Shown piece after piece: positions 8,938 through 17,614 of a stretch of DNA of 64,000 nt. The stretch's first letter is position 1. Every line of letters begins with the position of its first letter. A model generated the notes under the pieces. The model was given only the letters and a program-made list of their open reading frames with translations, made no database searches and was not told where the DNA came from. The stretch spans positions 186,001 to 250,000 of the forward strand of contig NZ_JAKGRW010000012.1 in the NCBI RefSeq assembly GCF_021555175.1, read 5' to 3'. The position numbers were made by a program, and so were the translations under genes. This stretch comes from Nocardioides alcanivorans. Its GTDB lineage: Bacteria > Actinomycetota > Actinomycetes > Propionibacteriales > Nocardioidaceae.

Positions 8938-10691
8938 ATGACGGACGACGAACCGACCCTGATCGGCGGCCGCTACGAGCTCGCAGAGCTGCTCGGTCGT
9001 GGCGGGATGGCAGAGGTCCGCAAGGGCACCGACACCCGTCTGGGGCGCGTGGTCGCCGTCAAGCGACTGCGCACCGACTTGGCCAGTGATGCGACCTTCC
9101 AAGCTCGTTTCCGACGCGAGGCGCAGTCCTCGGCCTCCCTCAACCACCCCTCGATCGTGGCCGTCTACGACACGGGTGAGGAGATGTCGGACGAGGGCAT
9201 CGCCCAGCCCTACATCGTGATGGAGTACGTCGCCGGCCGCACCCTGCGCGACATCCTGCGGGAGGGTCGCAAGATCCTGCCCGACCGCGCCCTGGAGATC
9301 ACCTCCGGCGTCCTCTCCGCCCTCGACTACTCCCACCGCGCCGGCATCATCCACCGCGACATCAAACCGGCCAACGTCATGCTCACCCCGGGCGGCGACG
9401 TGAAGGTGATGGACTTCGGCATCGCCCGCGCCGTCTCGGACGCCTCCACCACGATGACCCAGACCGCTGCCGTGGTGGGCACCGCGCAGTACCTCTCTCC
9501 CGAGCAGGCTCGCGGCGAGACCGTCGACTCCCGCTCCGACGTCTACTCCACCGGCTGCCTGCTCTACGAGCTCCTCACCGGCCGGCCGCCCTTCGTGGGT
9601 GAGTCCCCGGTGGCCGTGGCCTACCAGCACGTTCGCGAACCCGCCACGCCTCCGTCTGCCCATGACGCGGAGCTGCCTGCTGAGATCGATGCGATCGTCA
9701 TGAAGGCGCTCGCGAAGCGCCTGGAGGACCGCTACCAGTCGGCCGCAGCGATGCGCTCCGACATCGAGCGCTATCTCGCCGGACGTCCGGTCTCCGCCCC
9801 GGCGGTGCCGCTGACGCCACCGCCCCCGCGGAGGCCACCAGCTATCTCCCGACCTCGGGAGCGGCCGCTGCCGTGGACCCGGAGAAGGAGGAGGACGAGA
9901 AGAAGAAGACCGGCCTCTGGATCCTGGTCGGGTTGCTCCTCATCGCCCTGATCGCGGCGGGCATCTGGTTCCTCAACCGAGACGGCGACGACGACCCTGC
10001 CGACGTACAGGTGCCCTCGGCGCTGGTCGGGAAGCAGGTCGACCGGGCCACGCGGATGGTCGAGAACGCAGGCCTCACCCCCAAGGTGACCGAGACACCG
10101 CACGAGAGTGCCGAACCGGGCGAGGTCTACGACGTCGCCCCGGAGCAGGGAGCGTGGGTCGCTCCCGACACCGTGGTGGAGCTCTTCGTCTCCACCGGCC
10201 CCGAACCGGTCGAGGTGCCCTCGGTGGTGGGGCTGCAACGCAATGCGGCCGCCCAGTCGTTGCGGGAACGCGGCCTCAAGGTGCGCTTCGAGGAGCAGGA
10301 CTCCGACGAGACCAAGGGCAAGGTGCTCGCCCAGGACCGTGAAGCCGGAGAGGTGGTCGACCCCGGCACCGTGGTGACCATCGTGATCTCCAACGGTCCG
10401 CAGGAGGTCCCCTTCGTCGTCGGCATGGACAAGGCAAGCGCCATCCGGGCCATCGAGGGCGCCGGATTCAAGGTCTACATCGTCGAGAGCGACGACACCA
10501 CCAGGCCCGAGGGCGAGGTCATCGACCAGTCGACGGAGGAGGGACAGACCAAGAACCAGGGCGACGAGATCCGGATCACCGTCTCGACCTACGTCGAGCC
10601 CGAGGAGACGGAGTCACCCACGGAGTCGGACTCGCCGACCGAGTCGGAGTCGCCCACCGACGACGAGAGCGACGACCTCCCGATCCCCTGA
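8938..10691 (+). CDS. pknB: PASTA-domain Ser/Thr kinase PknB (one frameshift)
   Basis: The kinase domain is at residues ~10-275: G-loop LLGRGGMAEVRKG, VVAVKRL lysine, IIHRDIKPANVML catalytic loop, DFG, and a TT-containing activation loop. The frame breaks in the juxtamembrane linker near 9797-9827. The membrane helix (LWILVGLLLIALIAAGIWFL) and three PASTA repeats follow in the next frame. One extra C in the C5 run at 9823-9827, or the C4 run at 9797-9800, restores 584 residues. PASTA repeats sense muropeptides or lipid II outside the cell. The tail is S/T/E-rich. Intact flanking halves argue for a sequence error. Confidence 0.92.
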
Positions 10692-10700
10692 CCCTGCGTG

Positions 10701-10800
10701 CCGTTGGTCGACCCCACGTTCGTTGGTCGAGCCTGTCGAGACCCGCGTCGCACCACCCGTTGGTCGAGCCTGTACTCCGGTGGTCGAGCTTGTCGAGACG
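10701..10800. repeat. cluster of GGTCGAGC(T/C)TGTCGAGAC intergenic repeats
   Basis: Four related copies of GTTGGTCGAGCCTGTCGAGACC, some truncated, lie between pknB and the DUF222 gene. Each full unit contains the inverted pair TCGAGC..GTCGAGA. The same family recurs at 12570-12713, inside dciA, and at 60360-60607. Confidence 0.85.
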
Positions 10801-10886
10801 TCGTTCCGGCAGCCCGGCTGGTGGTTGTCCACAGGTTGAGTTCGTGATCCCCGGGTTGTGTCGGAGCCAAATGTTGGACTGGTTCC

Positions 10887-12437
10887 ATGATCGAAATCGA
10901 CGCCCGCCACCAGCCCTACGAGGTCACCGACCTCGACGGCGGGACCCTGCTCGGCTTCCTGGCTGAGAACCGCGTCGTGGAACTCAAGGCAATCCGCAGC
11001 AAGCTGCGGTTGGCTTACCAGTGGGCGATCATGCACCCACCGTCCCCCGACAAGCCGAAAGCAGTGGTGGGTGACGAAACCCTGTTTCCCACCGACTGTG
11101 AAGACAGGATCTCGGGTGACGGCACCCCTGATGTCGCGTTGTTCGCGGTCGAGGAGCTCGCCGCATCGGCCGGGATCTCGCGTGCTGCTGGGTTCGCGTT
11201 GATCGCCGACGCCCTCGACCTGGTCCACCGGTTGCCCCACTTGTGGGCGAAGGTCGAAGCCCTGGAGGTTCCGGGGTGGAACGCCCGCCGCGTCGCACTC
11301 CTCACCAGGAAACTGTCGTACGCCGCTGCACGGTGGTTCGACGACCACCTCGCGGCCACCGGCCTCACCGGGTGGCCGACGATTGAGAAGTGGTTGGCGA
11401 TGGCGATCGCCAAGTTCCACCCCGAACTGGTGAAGGACCCCACCACGCCGAAGGGGAAGGCTGATTGGGGTGTGTGGTTGCACCACCCCCACGCCGGACA
11501 CGAAGAAGGTGCCGGCGGTGTTGCTGGTACTTCGGAGTTGCAGGCCGTTGGTGACTCGTTGGATCTCACCAGGTTCATGGACCTGCTCAACTCCGAGGCC
11601 GAAGCCATGCGGCGCCTGGGTGACACCGACACCATCGACCAACGCCGTGCGAAAGCGATCGGGCGGCTCACCGACGACACCGACCAACCCACCCTCGACT
11701 ACACCAACGCCGACAGCGCCACCGGCGGCGACAGCAGTACCGACGTCACCGACGGAAGCGACAGCACCGGCATCGGTACCGGCGGCACCGGCAGCACCTC
11801 GTCCGCCGTTGCGGCGACGGGTGGCGAGCCGGTGCTGGGAGAGCCGGGGGTCGGGGTGAAGCCGGGTCGGTTGGTGACGACACCGGGCCCGTTCGGGCGT
11901 CGTCGTGGGTTGCGGGTGATGGCCCACGTGAACCTTGCGGACCTGTTCGCGTTGGGCCTCGACCCCCACGAACTCGGCCTTGATGGCGACGGCATCACGT
12001 CCACCGACCGGTTGGGGCAGGTCCTCACCAGCCAACTACGCGACTGGATCACCCGCCACGGTTCCCTTGCGACCATCACCCCGGTCATCGATTTGAACCG
12101 CACCGATGCAGTGGATCGGCATGATCCACCCGAATGGATGGACACCCTGGTCCGACTCCGTGACCCGCACTGTGTGTATCCCAACTGTGAACGCTCCAGC
12201 TGGGACGCCGACCTCGACCACATCGACCCCTACCAACCACCCGGTGAGGGTGGCCCACCCGGACAAACCCGGCCGGAGAATCTGGCGCCGTTGTGTCGAC
12301 GTCACCACCTCATGAAGACCCACGGTAGGTGGCGTTATCGCCGGGCCAGGGACGGAACCTATATCTGGACCAGCCAGCACGGCAGGACCTGGCTGGTCAC
12401 ACCCCAAGGCACCCACGACACCAGCGACACCAGCTGA
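10887..12437 (+). CDS. DUF222 / HNH endonuclease-like protein (13E12 family)
   Basis: The 516-residue protein has an N-terminal DUF222 helical region and a C-terminal HNH motif: CVYPNCERSSWDADLDHIDP, then LAPLCRRHHLMKTHG. This is the very numerous actinobacterial 13E12-type family, often carried as a mobile or multicopy gene of unproven activity. A low-complexity T/D/S-rich linker (~270-310) separates the domains. Repeat clusters lie on both sides. Confidence 0.88.
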   Translation: MIEIDARHQPYEVTDLDGGTLLGFLAENRVVELKAIRSKLRLAYQWAIMHPPSPDKPKAVVGDETLFPTDCEDRISGDGTPDVALFAVEELAASAGISRAAGFALIADALDLVHRLPHLWAKVEALEVPGWNARRVALLTRKLSYAAARWFDDHLAATGLTGWPTIEKWLAMAIAKFHPELVKDPTTPKGKADWGVWLHHPHAGHEEGAGGVAGTSELQAVGDSLDLTRFMDLLNSEAEAMRRLGDTDTIDQRRAKAIGRLTDDTDQPTLDYTNADSATGGDSSTDVTDGSDSTGIGTGGTGSTSSAVAATGGEPVLGEPGVGVKPGRLVTTPGPFGRRRGLRVMAHVNLADLFALGLDPHELGLDGDGITSTDRLGQVLTSQLRDWITRHGSLATITPVIDLNRTDAVDRHDPPEWMDTLVRLRDPHCVYPNCERSSWDADLDHIDPYQPPGEGGPPGQTRPENLAPLCRRHHLMKTHGRWRYRRARDGTYIWTSQHGRTWLVTPQGTHDTSDTS

Positions 12438-12569
12438 GCCCCGCTGAGCACCACCAGCCATCGGCCAACAGCACGGGGCACAAGCAGCGCCTGCCAAACA
12501 CGCACCACCCGCCCACCCCGGGAGAACACACGCTCTCCCGGGGCACAGGCACGCCACCAGCCTGGGAGA

Positions 12570-12713
12570 GGTCTCGACAAGCTCGACCAGCGGCGTACTG
12601 GCTCGACCAGCGGGGGTGCGGGTCTCGACAGGCTCGACCAACGGGACTTGGGTCTGGTCTCGACAAGCTCGACCAACGGCGGGTCACGATGGGCCCGACC
12701 AACGAACGCGGCT
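12570..12713. repeat. second cluster of GGTCTCGACAAGCTCGACCA repeats
   Basis: About five partial or full copies in the orientation GGTCTCGACAAGCTCGACCA fill the convergent gap between the DUF222 gene and the DUF881 gene. Where the frame of the DUF881 gene is lost, reading continues into these repeats and produces a spurious repeat-encoded tail. Confidence 0.85.
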
Positions 12714-12725
12714 CGAAACTCGCGG

Positions 12726-13480
12726 TCAGGAGGCGTCGAGTGCGCTGGCGTGGGTGAGGCGGCGTACACCCTCGTAGGGGGCGCGACGACGTGCTCGTCC
12801 TGCTGCAGTTCCCAGCCGATCTGTACAGCGGGGTCGGCGGCCTGGCTGCGGTAGAGGTTGAGATAGGCGTCGGAGTCGATGCCGGCCTGGATCCGCTCCG
12901 GATCACCCACCGCCTGGATGACGAAGGGCTGCGGATAGGGGATGCCCTGCAGCTCCACTGAGTTGCCGGCGCACTTGATGCCGGTGGTGGAGATCAGTCG
13001 CTGGCCCTGGATGGTGATCGCCTCGGCACCGGAGCGCCACATCGCATTGACGACGGCCTGGATGTCCTGCTGGTGCACGATCAGCAGGTTGATGTTCTCG
13101 TCCGACTCCTCGCGGACGTCGCTGGGCGCGTCGGCGAGGGTGACGGTGATTCCCTGACCACTCACCTGCTCGAAGCCCGCGGGGCCCTCCAGCCGGGTCG
13201 CCTGGTTGCGGGCACGACGTACGCCCTTGTCGTCGACCTGACCGGAGAGGCGGTCGACGTCACGCGAGAGCGTGGCCGCCCGGTCCTGGATCGCCTGGTA
13301 CTGGTCGGACTCGGACTGCACCAACGAGGCAAGGCTCTCGTTGCGCCCCGGACGCAGGTCGATGCCGTCGGAGGAGATCGCGCTGGCCACGAAGATCATG
13401 CCTGCGCAGCCGAAGGCCACGGGCGTTGCAAAGCGCCAACCACCCTTCTTCTGGCGGTGGCCGTGGGGCACGGGACTCAT
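12726..13480 (-). CDS. DUF881-domain membrane-anchored protein (C-terminal frameshift)
   Basis: One N-terminal membrane helix (FATPVAFGCAGMIFVASAIS) is followed by a coiled-coil stretch and an extracytoplasmic DUF881 domain (GITVTLADAP, NLLIVHQQDIQAVVNAMW, GAEAITIQGQRL). Such proteins sit near crgA and the pkn cluster in Actinobacteria; their function is unknown but they are thought to be division-associated. Near the end the frame breaks in the G5 run 12777-12781. Adding one base gives the normal ending APPYEGVRRLTH and a stop at 12726-12728, 251 residues in total. The start is the ATG at 13480. Confidence 0.85.
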
Positions 13481-13549
13481 GGCGACTACGCTAACCCGGG
13501 GGCGCAAAGCGTCGTCGCGCACACCGCGTGTAGATCAGAGGAGATTGTG

Positions 13550-14011
13550 GTGGCCAAAGACAAGGACGAGATCGACCTGCTCGACGTCAAGACCGGACCG
13601 GTCCTGTCGGCGCGGTTCATCGTGTCGCTGTTGTTGATAGCAGTCGGCATCGCCTACGTCGTGCTGTGGACGCTCTACACGCGTGAGATGCGCCTCGAGG
13701 GCACCGACCCCGACACGCTGATCCCCGGCATGAAGAAGCTCGACGACTGGAACTGGGCGATCGGCTTCGGCCTCGCCTTCATCGGTCTCGCGCTCAGCGC
13801 CCACCCGAAGACGCCCCTGGGCCGCGGCCGCGGCGTCGTGGTCGGGATGCTCGGCTGCTTCCTGATCGGCCTGCTGTGGATCTGCACCTTCTACGTCTTC
13901 GCCGACAACAGCCACGACCTGTGGCTGCTGACCGACCTCGGCCAGCTCAACCTGGTCGTCGGCATCGGCTTCATGGCGGTCGGCTTCACCTTCGCCACCC
14001 GCTGGGAGTGA
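13550..14011 (+). CDS. crgA: CrgA-family cell division protein, apparently duplicated in tandem
   Basis: The 153-residue protein has four predicted membrane helices arranged as two similar halves. Each half has a helix, a loop, then W/L-N-W/L and a second helix: LDDWNWAIGFGLAFIGLALS in the first, LGQLNLVVGIGFMAVGFTFA then TRWE in the second. The second half matches ordinary CrgA, which ends in N(W/Y)AIAF...TMRW, has about 90 residues and two helices, and inhibits or organises FtsZ-ring and PBP assembly. GTG codons occur at 13547 and 13550; I chose 13550 for its spacing from AGAGGAG. Confidence 0.8.
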   Translation: MAKDKDEIDLLDVKTGPVLSARFIVSLLLIAVGIAYVVLWTLYTREMRLEGTDPDTLIPGMKKLDDWNWAIGFGLAFIGLALSAHPKTPLGRGRGVVVGMLGCFLIGLLWICTFYVFADNSHDLWLLTDLGQLNLVVGIGFMAVGFTFATRWE

Positions 14012-14033
14012 GCCACTCCCGCCCCTGAGCGAC

Positions 14034-14070
14034 GAACGGCCCGGTCCCCGCTGCGGGGACCGGGCCGTTC
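14034..14070 (+). terminator. strong terminator hairpin after crgA
   Basis: A perfect 16-bp inverted repeat (GAACGGCCCGGTCCCC / GGGGACCGGGCCGTTC) with loop GCTGC begins 23 bases after the crgA stop and is followed by TCGTTAGTTG. Confidence 0.9.
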
Positions 14071-14128
14071 TCGTTAGTTGTGGCGACCACTGCACGGCAT
14101 CTGACCTGCGGAATCACATCCCTGTAAG

Positions 14129-14161
14129 TTCTCCACAGGAGTTATCCACAGTGTGAATAAC
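14129..14161. promoter_or_regulatory. cluster of DnaA-box-like sequences far from dnaA
   Basis: TTCTCCACA (14129-14137), a perfect TTATCCACA (14142-14150) and an inverted TGTGAATAA (14152-14160, one mismatch) lie within 33 bases. The last two form the near-palindrome GTTATCCACAGTGTGAATAAC. The site is between the convergent ends of crgA and the rhomboid gene, so it is not an obvious promoter element. Confidence 0.55.
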
Positions 14162-14172
14162 TTCGATGTAAC

Positions 14173-15114
14173 TCAGGTGAGGGCGTTCACCCGGAGTACG
14201 CCGATCACCGCGGCCACGAGCAGCACGGCCAGCACCGCGCTCCACTGGACCAGGCTGCGGCGCGGCCCCCTGGGGGCATAGACGATGCCGGTGGTCAGCA
14301 ACGTGCCGCCGACGAATCCGCCGAGGTGGCCCTGCCACGAGATCGAGCTGGACCACATGATCGTGGTCAGCACCATGAGCCCGATCCAGAGCATGAGCTG
14401 CTGCAGGTCGGCGCCCACCTTGCGACCCACGATGAGGTGTCCGGCGAGAAGGCCGCAGATGGCACCCGAGGCGCCGAGCGTGATGCTGCTGGGGCTCGCC
14501 AGCACCAGGACGGTGACCGACGCGACGAGGCCCGAGCCGAGATAGATCGCCAGGAACCGCACCCGACCGACGGCCGCCTCCAGCATCGGCCCGAGGAACC
14601 ACAGCGCCATCATGTTGAAGAGGATGTGGAAGACCTCGACATGGGTGAACATGTTCGTGACGAGCAGCCACGGGGCACCGTCGGCGACACCGGGGACCCA
14701 GTGAGCGGCCTGGTCGACGTTGGAGCACGTGGCCTCCGGGATCCCCGGGAAGTACATGCCGGGGTCGCTGTCGGGCACGCACTTGCCCACCGGCATCAGG
14801 GAGAGCCGGTTGATCAGCTCACTGGCAGACCCGCCGGTTGCCCGGATGGCGCCCCAGATCACCACGCAGATCCCGATGAGCACCATGGAGGTGAGCCGGG
14901 GGTCCGCAGAGCGAGTGCCGCCGTACGCCGCCCGGCCCGACCGGGTCTCCTTGGCGCCCTTCGTCACGCAGTCGGGGCACTGGAAGCCCACGGCAGCGTC
15001 GCGCATGCAGTCGGGACAGATCGGCTTCTCGCAACGCTGGCAGCGGATCCAGGTCTCCCGCCCCGGGTGCCGGTAGCACTCGGGGCCGCCCGGAGCGGGA
15101 TGACCCTCAGCCAT
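14173..15114 (-). CDS. rhomboid-family intramembrane serine protease with B-box-like zinc finger
   Basis: The 313-residue protein begins with a cysteine/histidine-rich zinc finger (CQRCEKPICPDCM, FQCPDC) facing the cytoplasm. Six or so membrane helices follow, with the rhomboid catalytic serine in GASGAICGLLAGH and the histidine in SWQGHLGGFVGG. Rhomboids cleave substrates within membranes. The natural substrate is unknown. The gene starts 3 bases after the cyclophilin stop and is probably co-transcribed with it. Confidence 0.93.
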   Translation of the reverse strand: MAEGHPAPGGPECYRHPGRETWIRCQRCEKPICPDCMRDAAVGFQCPDCVTKGAKETRSGRAAYGGTRSADPRLTSMVLIGICVVIWGAIRATGGSASELINRLSLMPVGKCVPDSDPGMYFPGIPEATCSNVDQAAHWVPGVADGAPWLLVTNMFTHVEVFHILFNMMALWFLGPMLEAAVGRVRFLAIYLGSGLVASVTVLVLASPSSITLGASGAICGLLAGHLIVGRKVGADLQQLMLWIGLMVLTTIMWSSSISWQGHLGGFVGGTLLTTGIVYAPRGPRRSLVQWSAVLAVLLVAAVIGVLRVNALT

Positions 15115-15117
15115 CGG

Positions 15118-15630
15118 TCAGGCCCGAACGATCTCGACGGACTCGATGACGACCGGCTCGACGGGACGGTCCATCGCGCCGGTGGCGGTGGTGCCGATGG
15201 CATCCACGACGTCGCGCGACGACTGGTCGGCGACCTCACCAAAGATGGTGTGGCGCTGGTTGAGGTGCGGCGTCTGCGCGGTCGTGATGAAGAACTGCGA
15301 GCCGTTGGTGCCCGGGCCGGCGTTGGCCATGGCGAGCAGGTAGGGCTTGTTGAAGGCCAGCTCCGGGTGGAACTCGTCCTTGAACGTGTAGCCCGGGCCG
15401 CCGGTACCGGTGCCGAGCGGGCAGCCACCCTGGATCATGAAGTTGTCGATCACGCGGTGGAAGCCCAGGCCGTCATAGAACGGACCCGTCTTGCCGTTGC
15501 CGGCGTCGTACTCCTTGGTGCCCTCGGCAAGGCCGACGAAGTTCTCCACCGTGAGGGGAGCGTGGTTGGGGAACAGGTTGATGGTGATGTCGCCCTTGTT
15601 GGTCTTCAGGACGGCCTGCAGGTCGGACAT
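15118..15630 (-). CDS. cyclophilin-type peptidyl-prolyl cis-trans isomerase
   Basis: This 170-residue cytoplasmic cyclophilin has the catalytic FHRVIDNFMIQGG region and GTNGSQFFITTAQTPHLNQR. There is no signal peptide when started at the ATG at 15630 (MSDLQAVLKTNKGDITINLF). The frame is open to 15696, but the family begins at 15630. The ppiA-crgA neighbourhood next to the pkn operon is conserved in Actinobacteria. Confidence 0.95.
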   Translation of the reverse strand: MSDLQAVLKTNKGDITINLFPNHAPLTVENFVGLAEGTKEYDAGNGKTGPFYDGLGFHRVIDNFMIQGGCPLGTGTGGPGYTFKDEFHPELAFNKPYLLAMANAGPGTNGSQFFITTAQTPHLNQRHTIFGEVADQSSRDVVDAIGTTATGAMDRPVEPVVIESVEIVRA

Positions 15631-15783
15631 GTGTGTCCTCTCCTCATGAACGGATGGATTTGTCCCCCTGATCTTCGCAGGCAGAGCAACCGGCACCGGG
15701 ATGCACCCATGGGTCCCCTTGGTTCCGGCTCCCTGATCGTGTTTGATCGAGAGGTCCAGTCATCCACGGGAGGCGACACACAC

Positions 15784-16281
15784 ATGTCGAAGCGCAAGTC
15801 CAAGAGCCTGCTCGACCAGGCGTCCGACGCCGTCGAGGAGATCGTTCCCGTCGTCGAGCAGTCGCTCGAGTCGGCCTATGAGACCGCCAAGGAGGCCTTC
15901 AGCGACGGCCGGGAGGCGGCATCCAACGCATTCGACGAGGTCGCCAGCGAGACCAAGCGTCGCGTCGGCCGGGACAAGAAGAAGGGCAAGAAGAAGAAGC
16001 TGCGTACGGCGCTGCTGCTGAGCGTGCTGGTGGGCGTCGGTGCGGTCGTCTTCAAGAAGCTGCGCGGCAAGTCCGAGCAGCCGCCGTGGGCCGCCAGCGC
16101 CGCCCCCGCCAACACACCGGCACCGAAGCCTGCCCCGCCGGCCACCAACCAGGAGGCACCGGCTCACGATGAGGCTGGCGCCACCCCGGGCGAGGCGCTC
16201 TCCGACGCGACGGAGGAGCCGCACCCCGACACCACGCCGGACGCGCCTGCCGACGTCGTCGAGCTCGACGACAAGGAGTGA
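15784..16281 (+). CDS. hypothetical single-pass membrane protein, charged
   Basis: The 165-residue protein has an amphipathic helical N-terminus rich in E/D/K (residues ~8-60, likely coiled coil), a lysine cluster (DKKKGKKKKLRT), one short membrane helix (ALLLSVLVGVGAVVF), and a disordered P/A/E-rich tail. The overall architecture resembles YtxH/stress-associated membrane proteins, but I assign no function. The ATG at 15784 is preceded by GGGAGG. Confidence 0.7.
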   Translation: MSKRKSKSLLDQASDAVEEIVPVVEQSLESAYETAKEAFSDGREAASNAFDEVASETKRRVGRDKKKGKKKKLRTALLLSVLVGVGAVVFKKLRGKSEQPPWAASAAPANTPAPKPAPPATNQEAPAHDEAGATPGEALSDATEEPHPDTTPDAPADVVELDDKE

Positions 16282-16287
16282 CCCAGA

Positions 16288-16334
16288 GGTTCCGCGGGCA
16301 GCGGCCGGTTCGCCCGGCCCCTGCCCGCGGAACC
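16288..16334. terminator. bidirectional terminator between convergent genes
   Basis: GGTTCCGCGGGCAG (16288-16301) pairs perfectly with CTGCCCGCGGAACC (16321-16334). The inner GGCCGG/CCGGCC extends the stem. It can serve both the + strand membrane protein gene and the - strand DUF3817 gene. Confidence 0.85.
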
Positions 16335-16335
16335 C

Positions 16336-16740
16336 TCAGTCGGTCGCGGCTGCCGCGGCTGCTTCGTCCTCAGCCTCGTCAGCGCGGTAGCGCAGGACGG
16401 CCCGGTGCTCGGCCCAGAAGCTGGCGAACGGGATCGTGCCGCAGATCAGCACGACCACCGTGAAGCCAAGGTCCCACATCTGTTGCCGCGAGAGCAGGAA
16501 CGCGAAGACGAAGAAGATCATGTAGAGCCAACCGTGCAGGAAGGCGAGCGGACCGGTGAGGAACTCACCGATGTCCTTGGCGGTGCTGCCCTCCGCCCAC
16601 ACGTCAGGCGTGCTGGAGAAGATGTGCCACATGCCGGTGCCGTCGAAGTTGGCCAGCGGGACACCGATGGTGATCAGGACCAGAAGGATGCCGACCACCG
16701 TGGCCATGACCCGGTAACCGGTGAAGACAGGGTTGCTCAC
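16336..16740 (-). CDS. DUF3817 integral membrane protein
   Basis: With the GTG start at 16740 (VSNPVFTGYRVMATVVGILL) the protein has 134 residues and three membrane helices (MATVVGILLVLITIG, FLHGWLYMIFFVFAFLL, GFTVVVLICGTIPFASFW). It has the conserved HGWLY pattern of DUF3817, a small actinobacterial membrane family of unknown function. The frame is open further upstream only because it crosses the SURF1 gene end. Confidence 0.85.
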   Translation of the reverse strand: MSNPVFTGYRVMATVVGILLVLITIGVPLANFDGTGMWHIFSSTPDVWAEGSTAKDIGEFLTGPLAFLHGWLYMIFFVFAFLLSRQQMWDLGFTVVVLICGTIPFASFWAEHRAVLRYRADEAEDEAAAAAATD

Positions 16741-16753
16741 GCTTCGAATGTAC

Positions 16754-17569
16754 TCAGCCGTCGATGGGCGGCGGCTCGGGACCCTCGTCAGCGGTGATCT
16801 GGCTCTCCCGCTTCTTGAGTTCGTCACGCACCCAGACCCACCAGATGTAGGCGGCGAACAGGCCGAAGACCCACCACTCGATGGCATAGAGCAGGTTGCG
16901 CAGGGCGGTGGAGCCCTTGGTCTTGGGAAGCTGGTCGAGCTCGGCCGCTCTCAGGTCGTCCGTACCGGCGTTGACCGCTGCATCCCCCACCGGGAAGTCG
17001 CCCTCGATCTCCGTGGTCACCACCCCGTAGCCGCCGTAGAGGTCGCGGTCGACATGGTTGAGCGCGTCCGCGATGCGCAACTGCGGCAAGACGTTGTCGG
17101 TGGGATCGTCGTCGACCGCTCCGGTTCCTTCTCCGGGCTGGAGGTTCACCACGAACTCGGCCTCGCCCGTGGGCGCCTCGGGCACGTGCTCGACGTCGGT
17201 GGTCCAGCCGCGAACGATCATCAGCGCCGGGGCGTCGGGTTCCCCGATGGCGAGCGGGGTGACCACCCAGTGGCCGCCCTTCGCGCTCTTGCTGCGATTC
17301 CCGACCAGCACCGTGCTCTCGGGAAGCCAGGTGCCCTTGACCAGGACCGGCTGTCCGACCATGTCGGCAGGGAACGGCTGGTCGGGCCCGAGGGCATCGT
17401 CCAAGGGGATCGGGGTGACCTTCGTCAGGTCGACGGCCTCGGACTCGCGCTGGTGGTTCCACGAGTCGAGCTGCCAGTTGCCGAACCAGAACGCGATGCC
17501 CACGCACACGACCGCGAAGAGGTGGATTCCCCAGTAGCGCGGGCGGAGCATCCAAGACGTCGGTGACAC
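16754..17569 (-). CDS. SURF1-family protein (cytochrome oxidase assembly)
   Basis: The 271-residue protein has the SURF1 layout: an N-terminal helix (LFAVVCVGIAFWFGNWQLDS) with the conserved GNWQ(L/W), a large extracytoplasmic domain with V(L)VGNRSKS and RGW, and a C-terminal helix (WWVFGLFAAYIWWVWVRDEL). SURF1 proteins help haem insertion into aa3-type oxidase. The start is a GTG at 17569, and the gene is divergent from the MBL-fold gene. Confidence 0.92.
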   Translation of the reverse strand: MSPTSWMLRPRYWGIHLFAVVCVGIAFWFGNWQLDSWNHQRESEAVDLTKVTPIPLDDALGPDQPFPADMVGQPVLVKGTWLPESTVLVGNRSKSAKGGHWVVTPLAIGEPDAPALMIVRGWTTDVEHVPEAPTGEAEFVVNLQPGEGTGAVDDDPTDNVLPQLRIADALNHVDRDLYGGYGVVTTEIEGDFPVGDAAVNAGTDDLRAAELDQLPKTKGSTALRNLLYAIEWWVFGLFAAYIWWVWVRDELKKRESQITADEGPEPPPIDG

Positions 17570-17614
17570 CCGATCACTCTACGGAGCGGGCCGCAACCAG
17601 CTAGCGTCAGGTCC

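Noticed and set aside
7387..9663. A 758-codon open frame on the minus strand
   Set aside because: It is the antisense shadow of pbpA and pknB. Its translation is valine/glycine/arginine/histidine-rich low-complexity typical of GC-rich antisense frames, with no domain.
12359..12725. A 120-residue C-terminal extension of the DUF881 protein
   Set aside because: The extension is read out of frame through intergenic repeats. One added base in the run 12777-12781 gives the family's normal ending and a stop at 12726.
14141..14161. The TTATCCACA palindrome as a terminator for the rhomboid gene
   Set aside because: A head-to-head repeat with essentially no loop cannot fold into a stable hairpin, and the arms match DnaA boxes instead.
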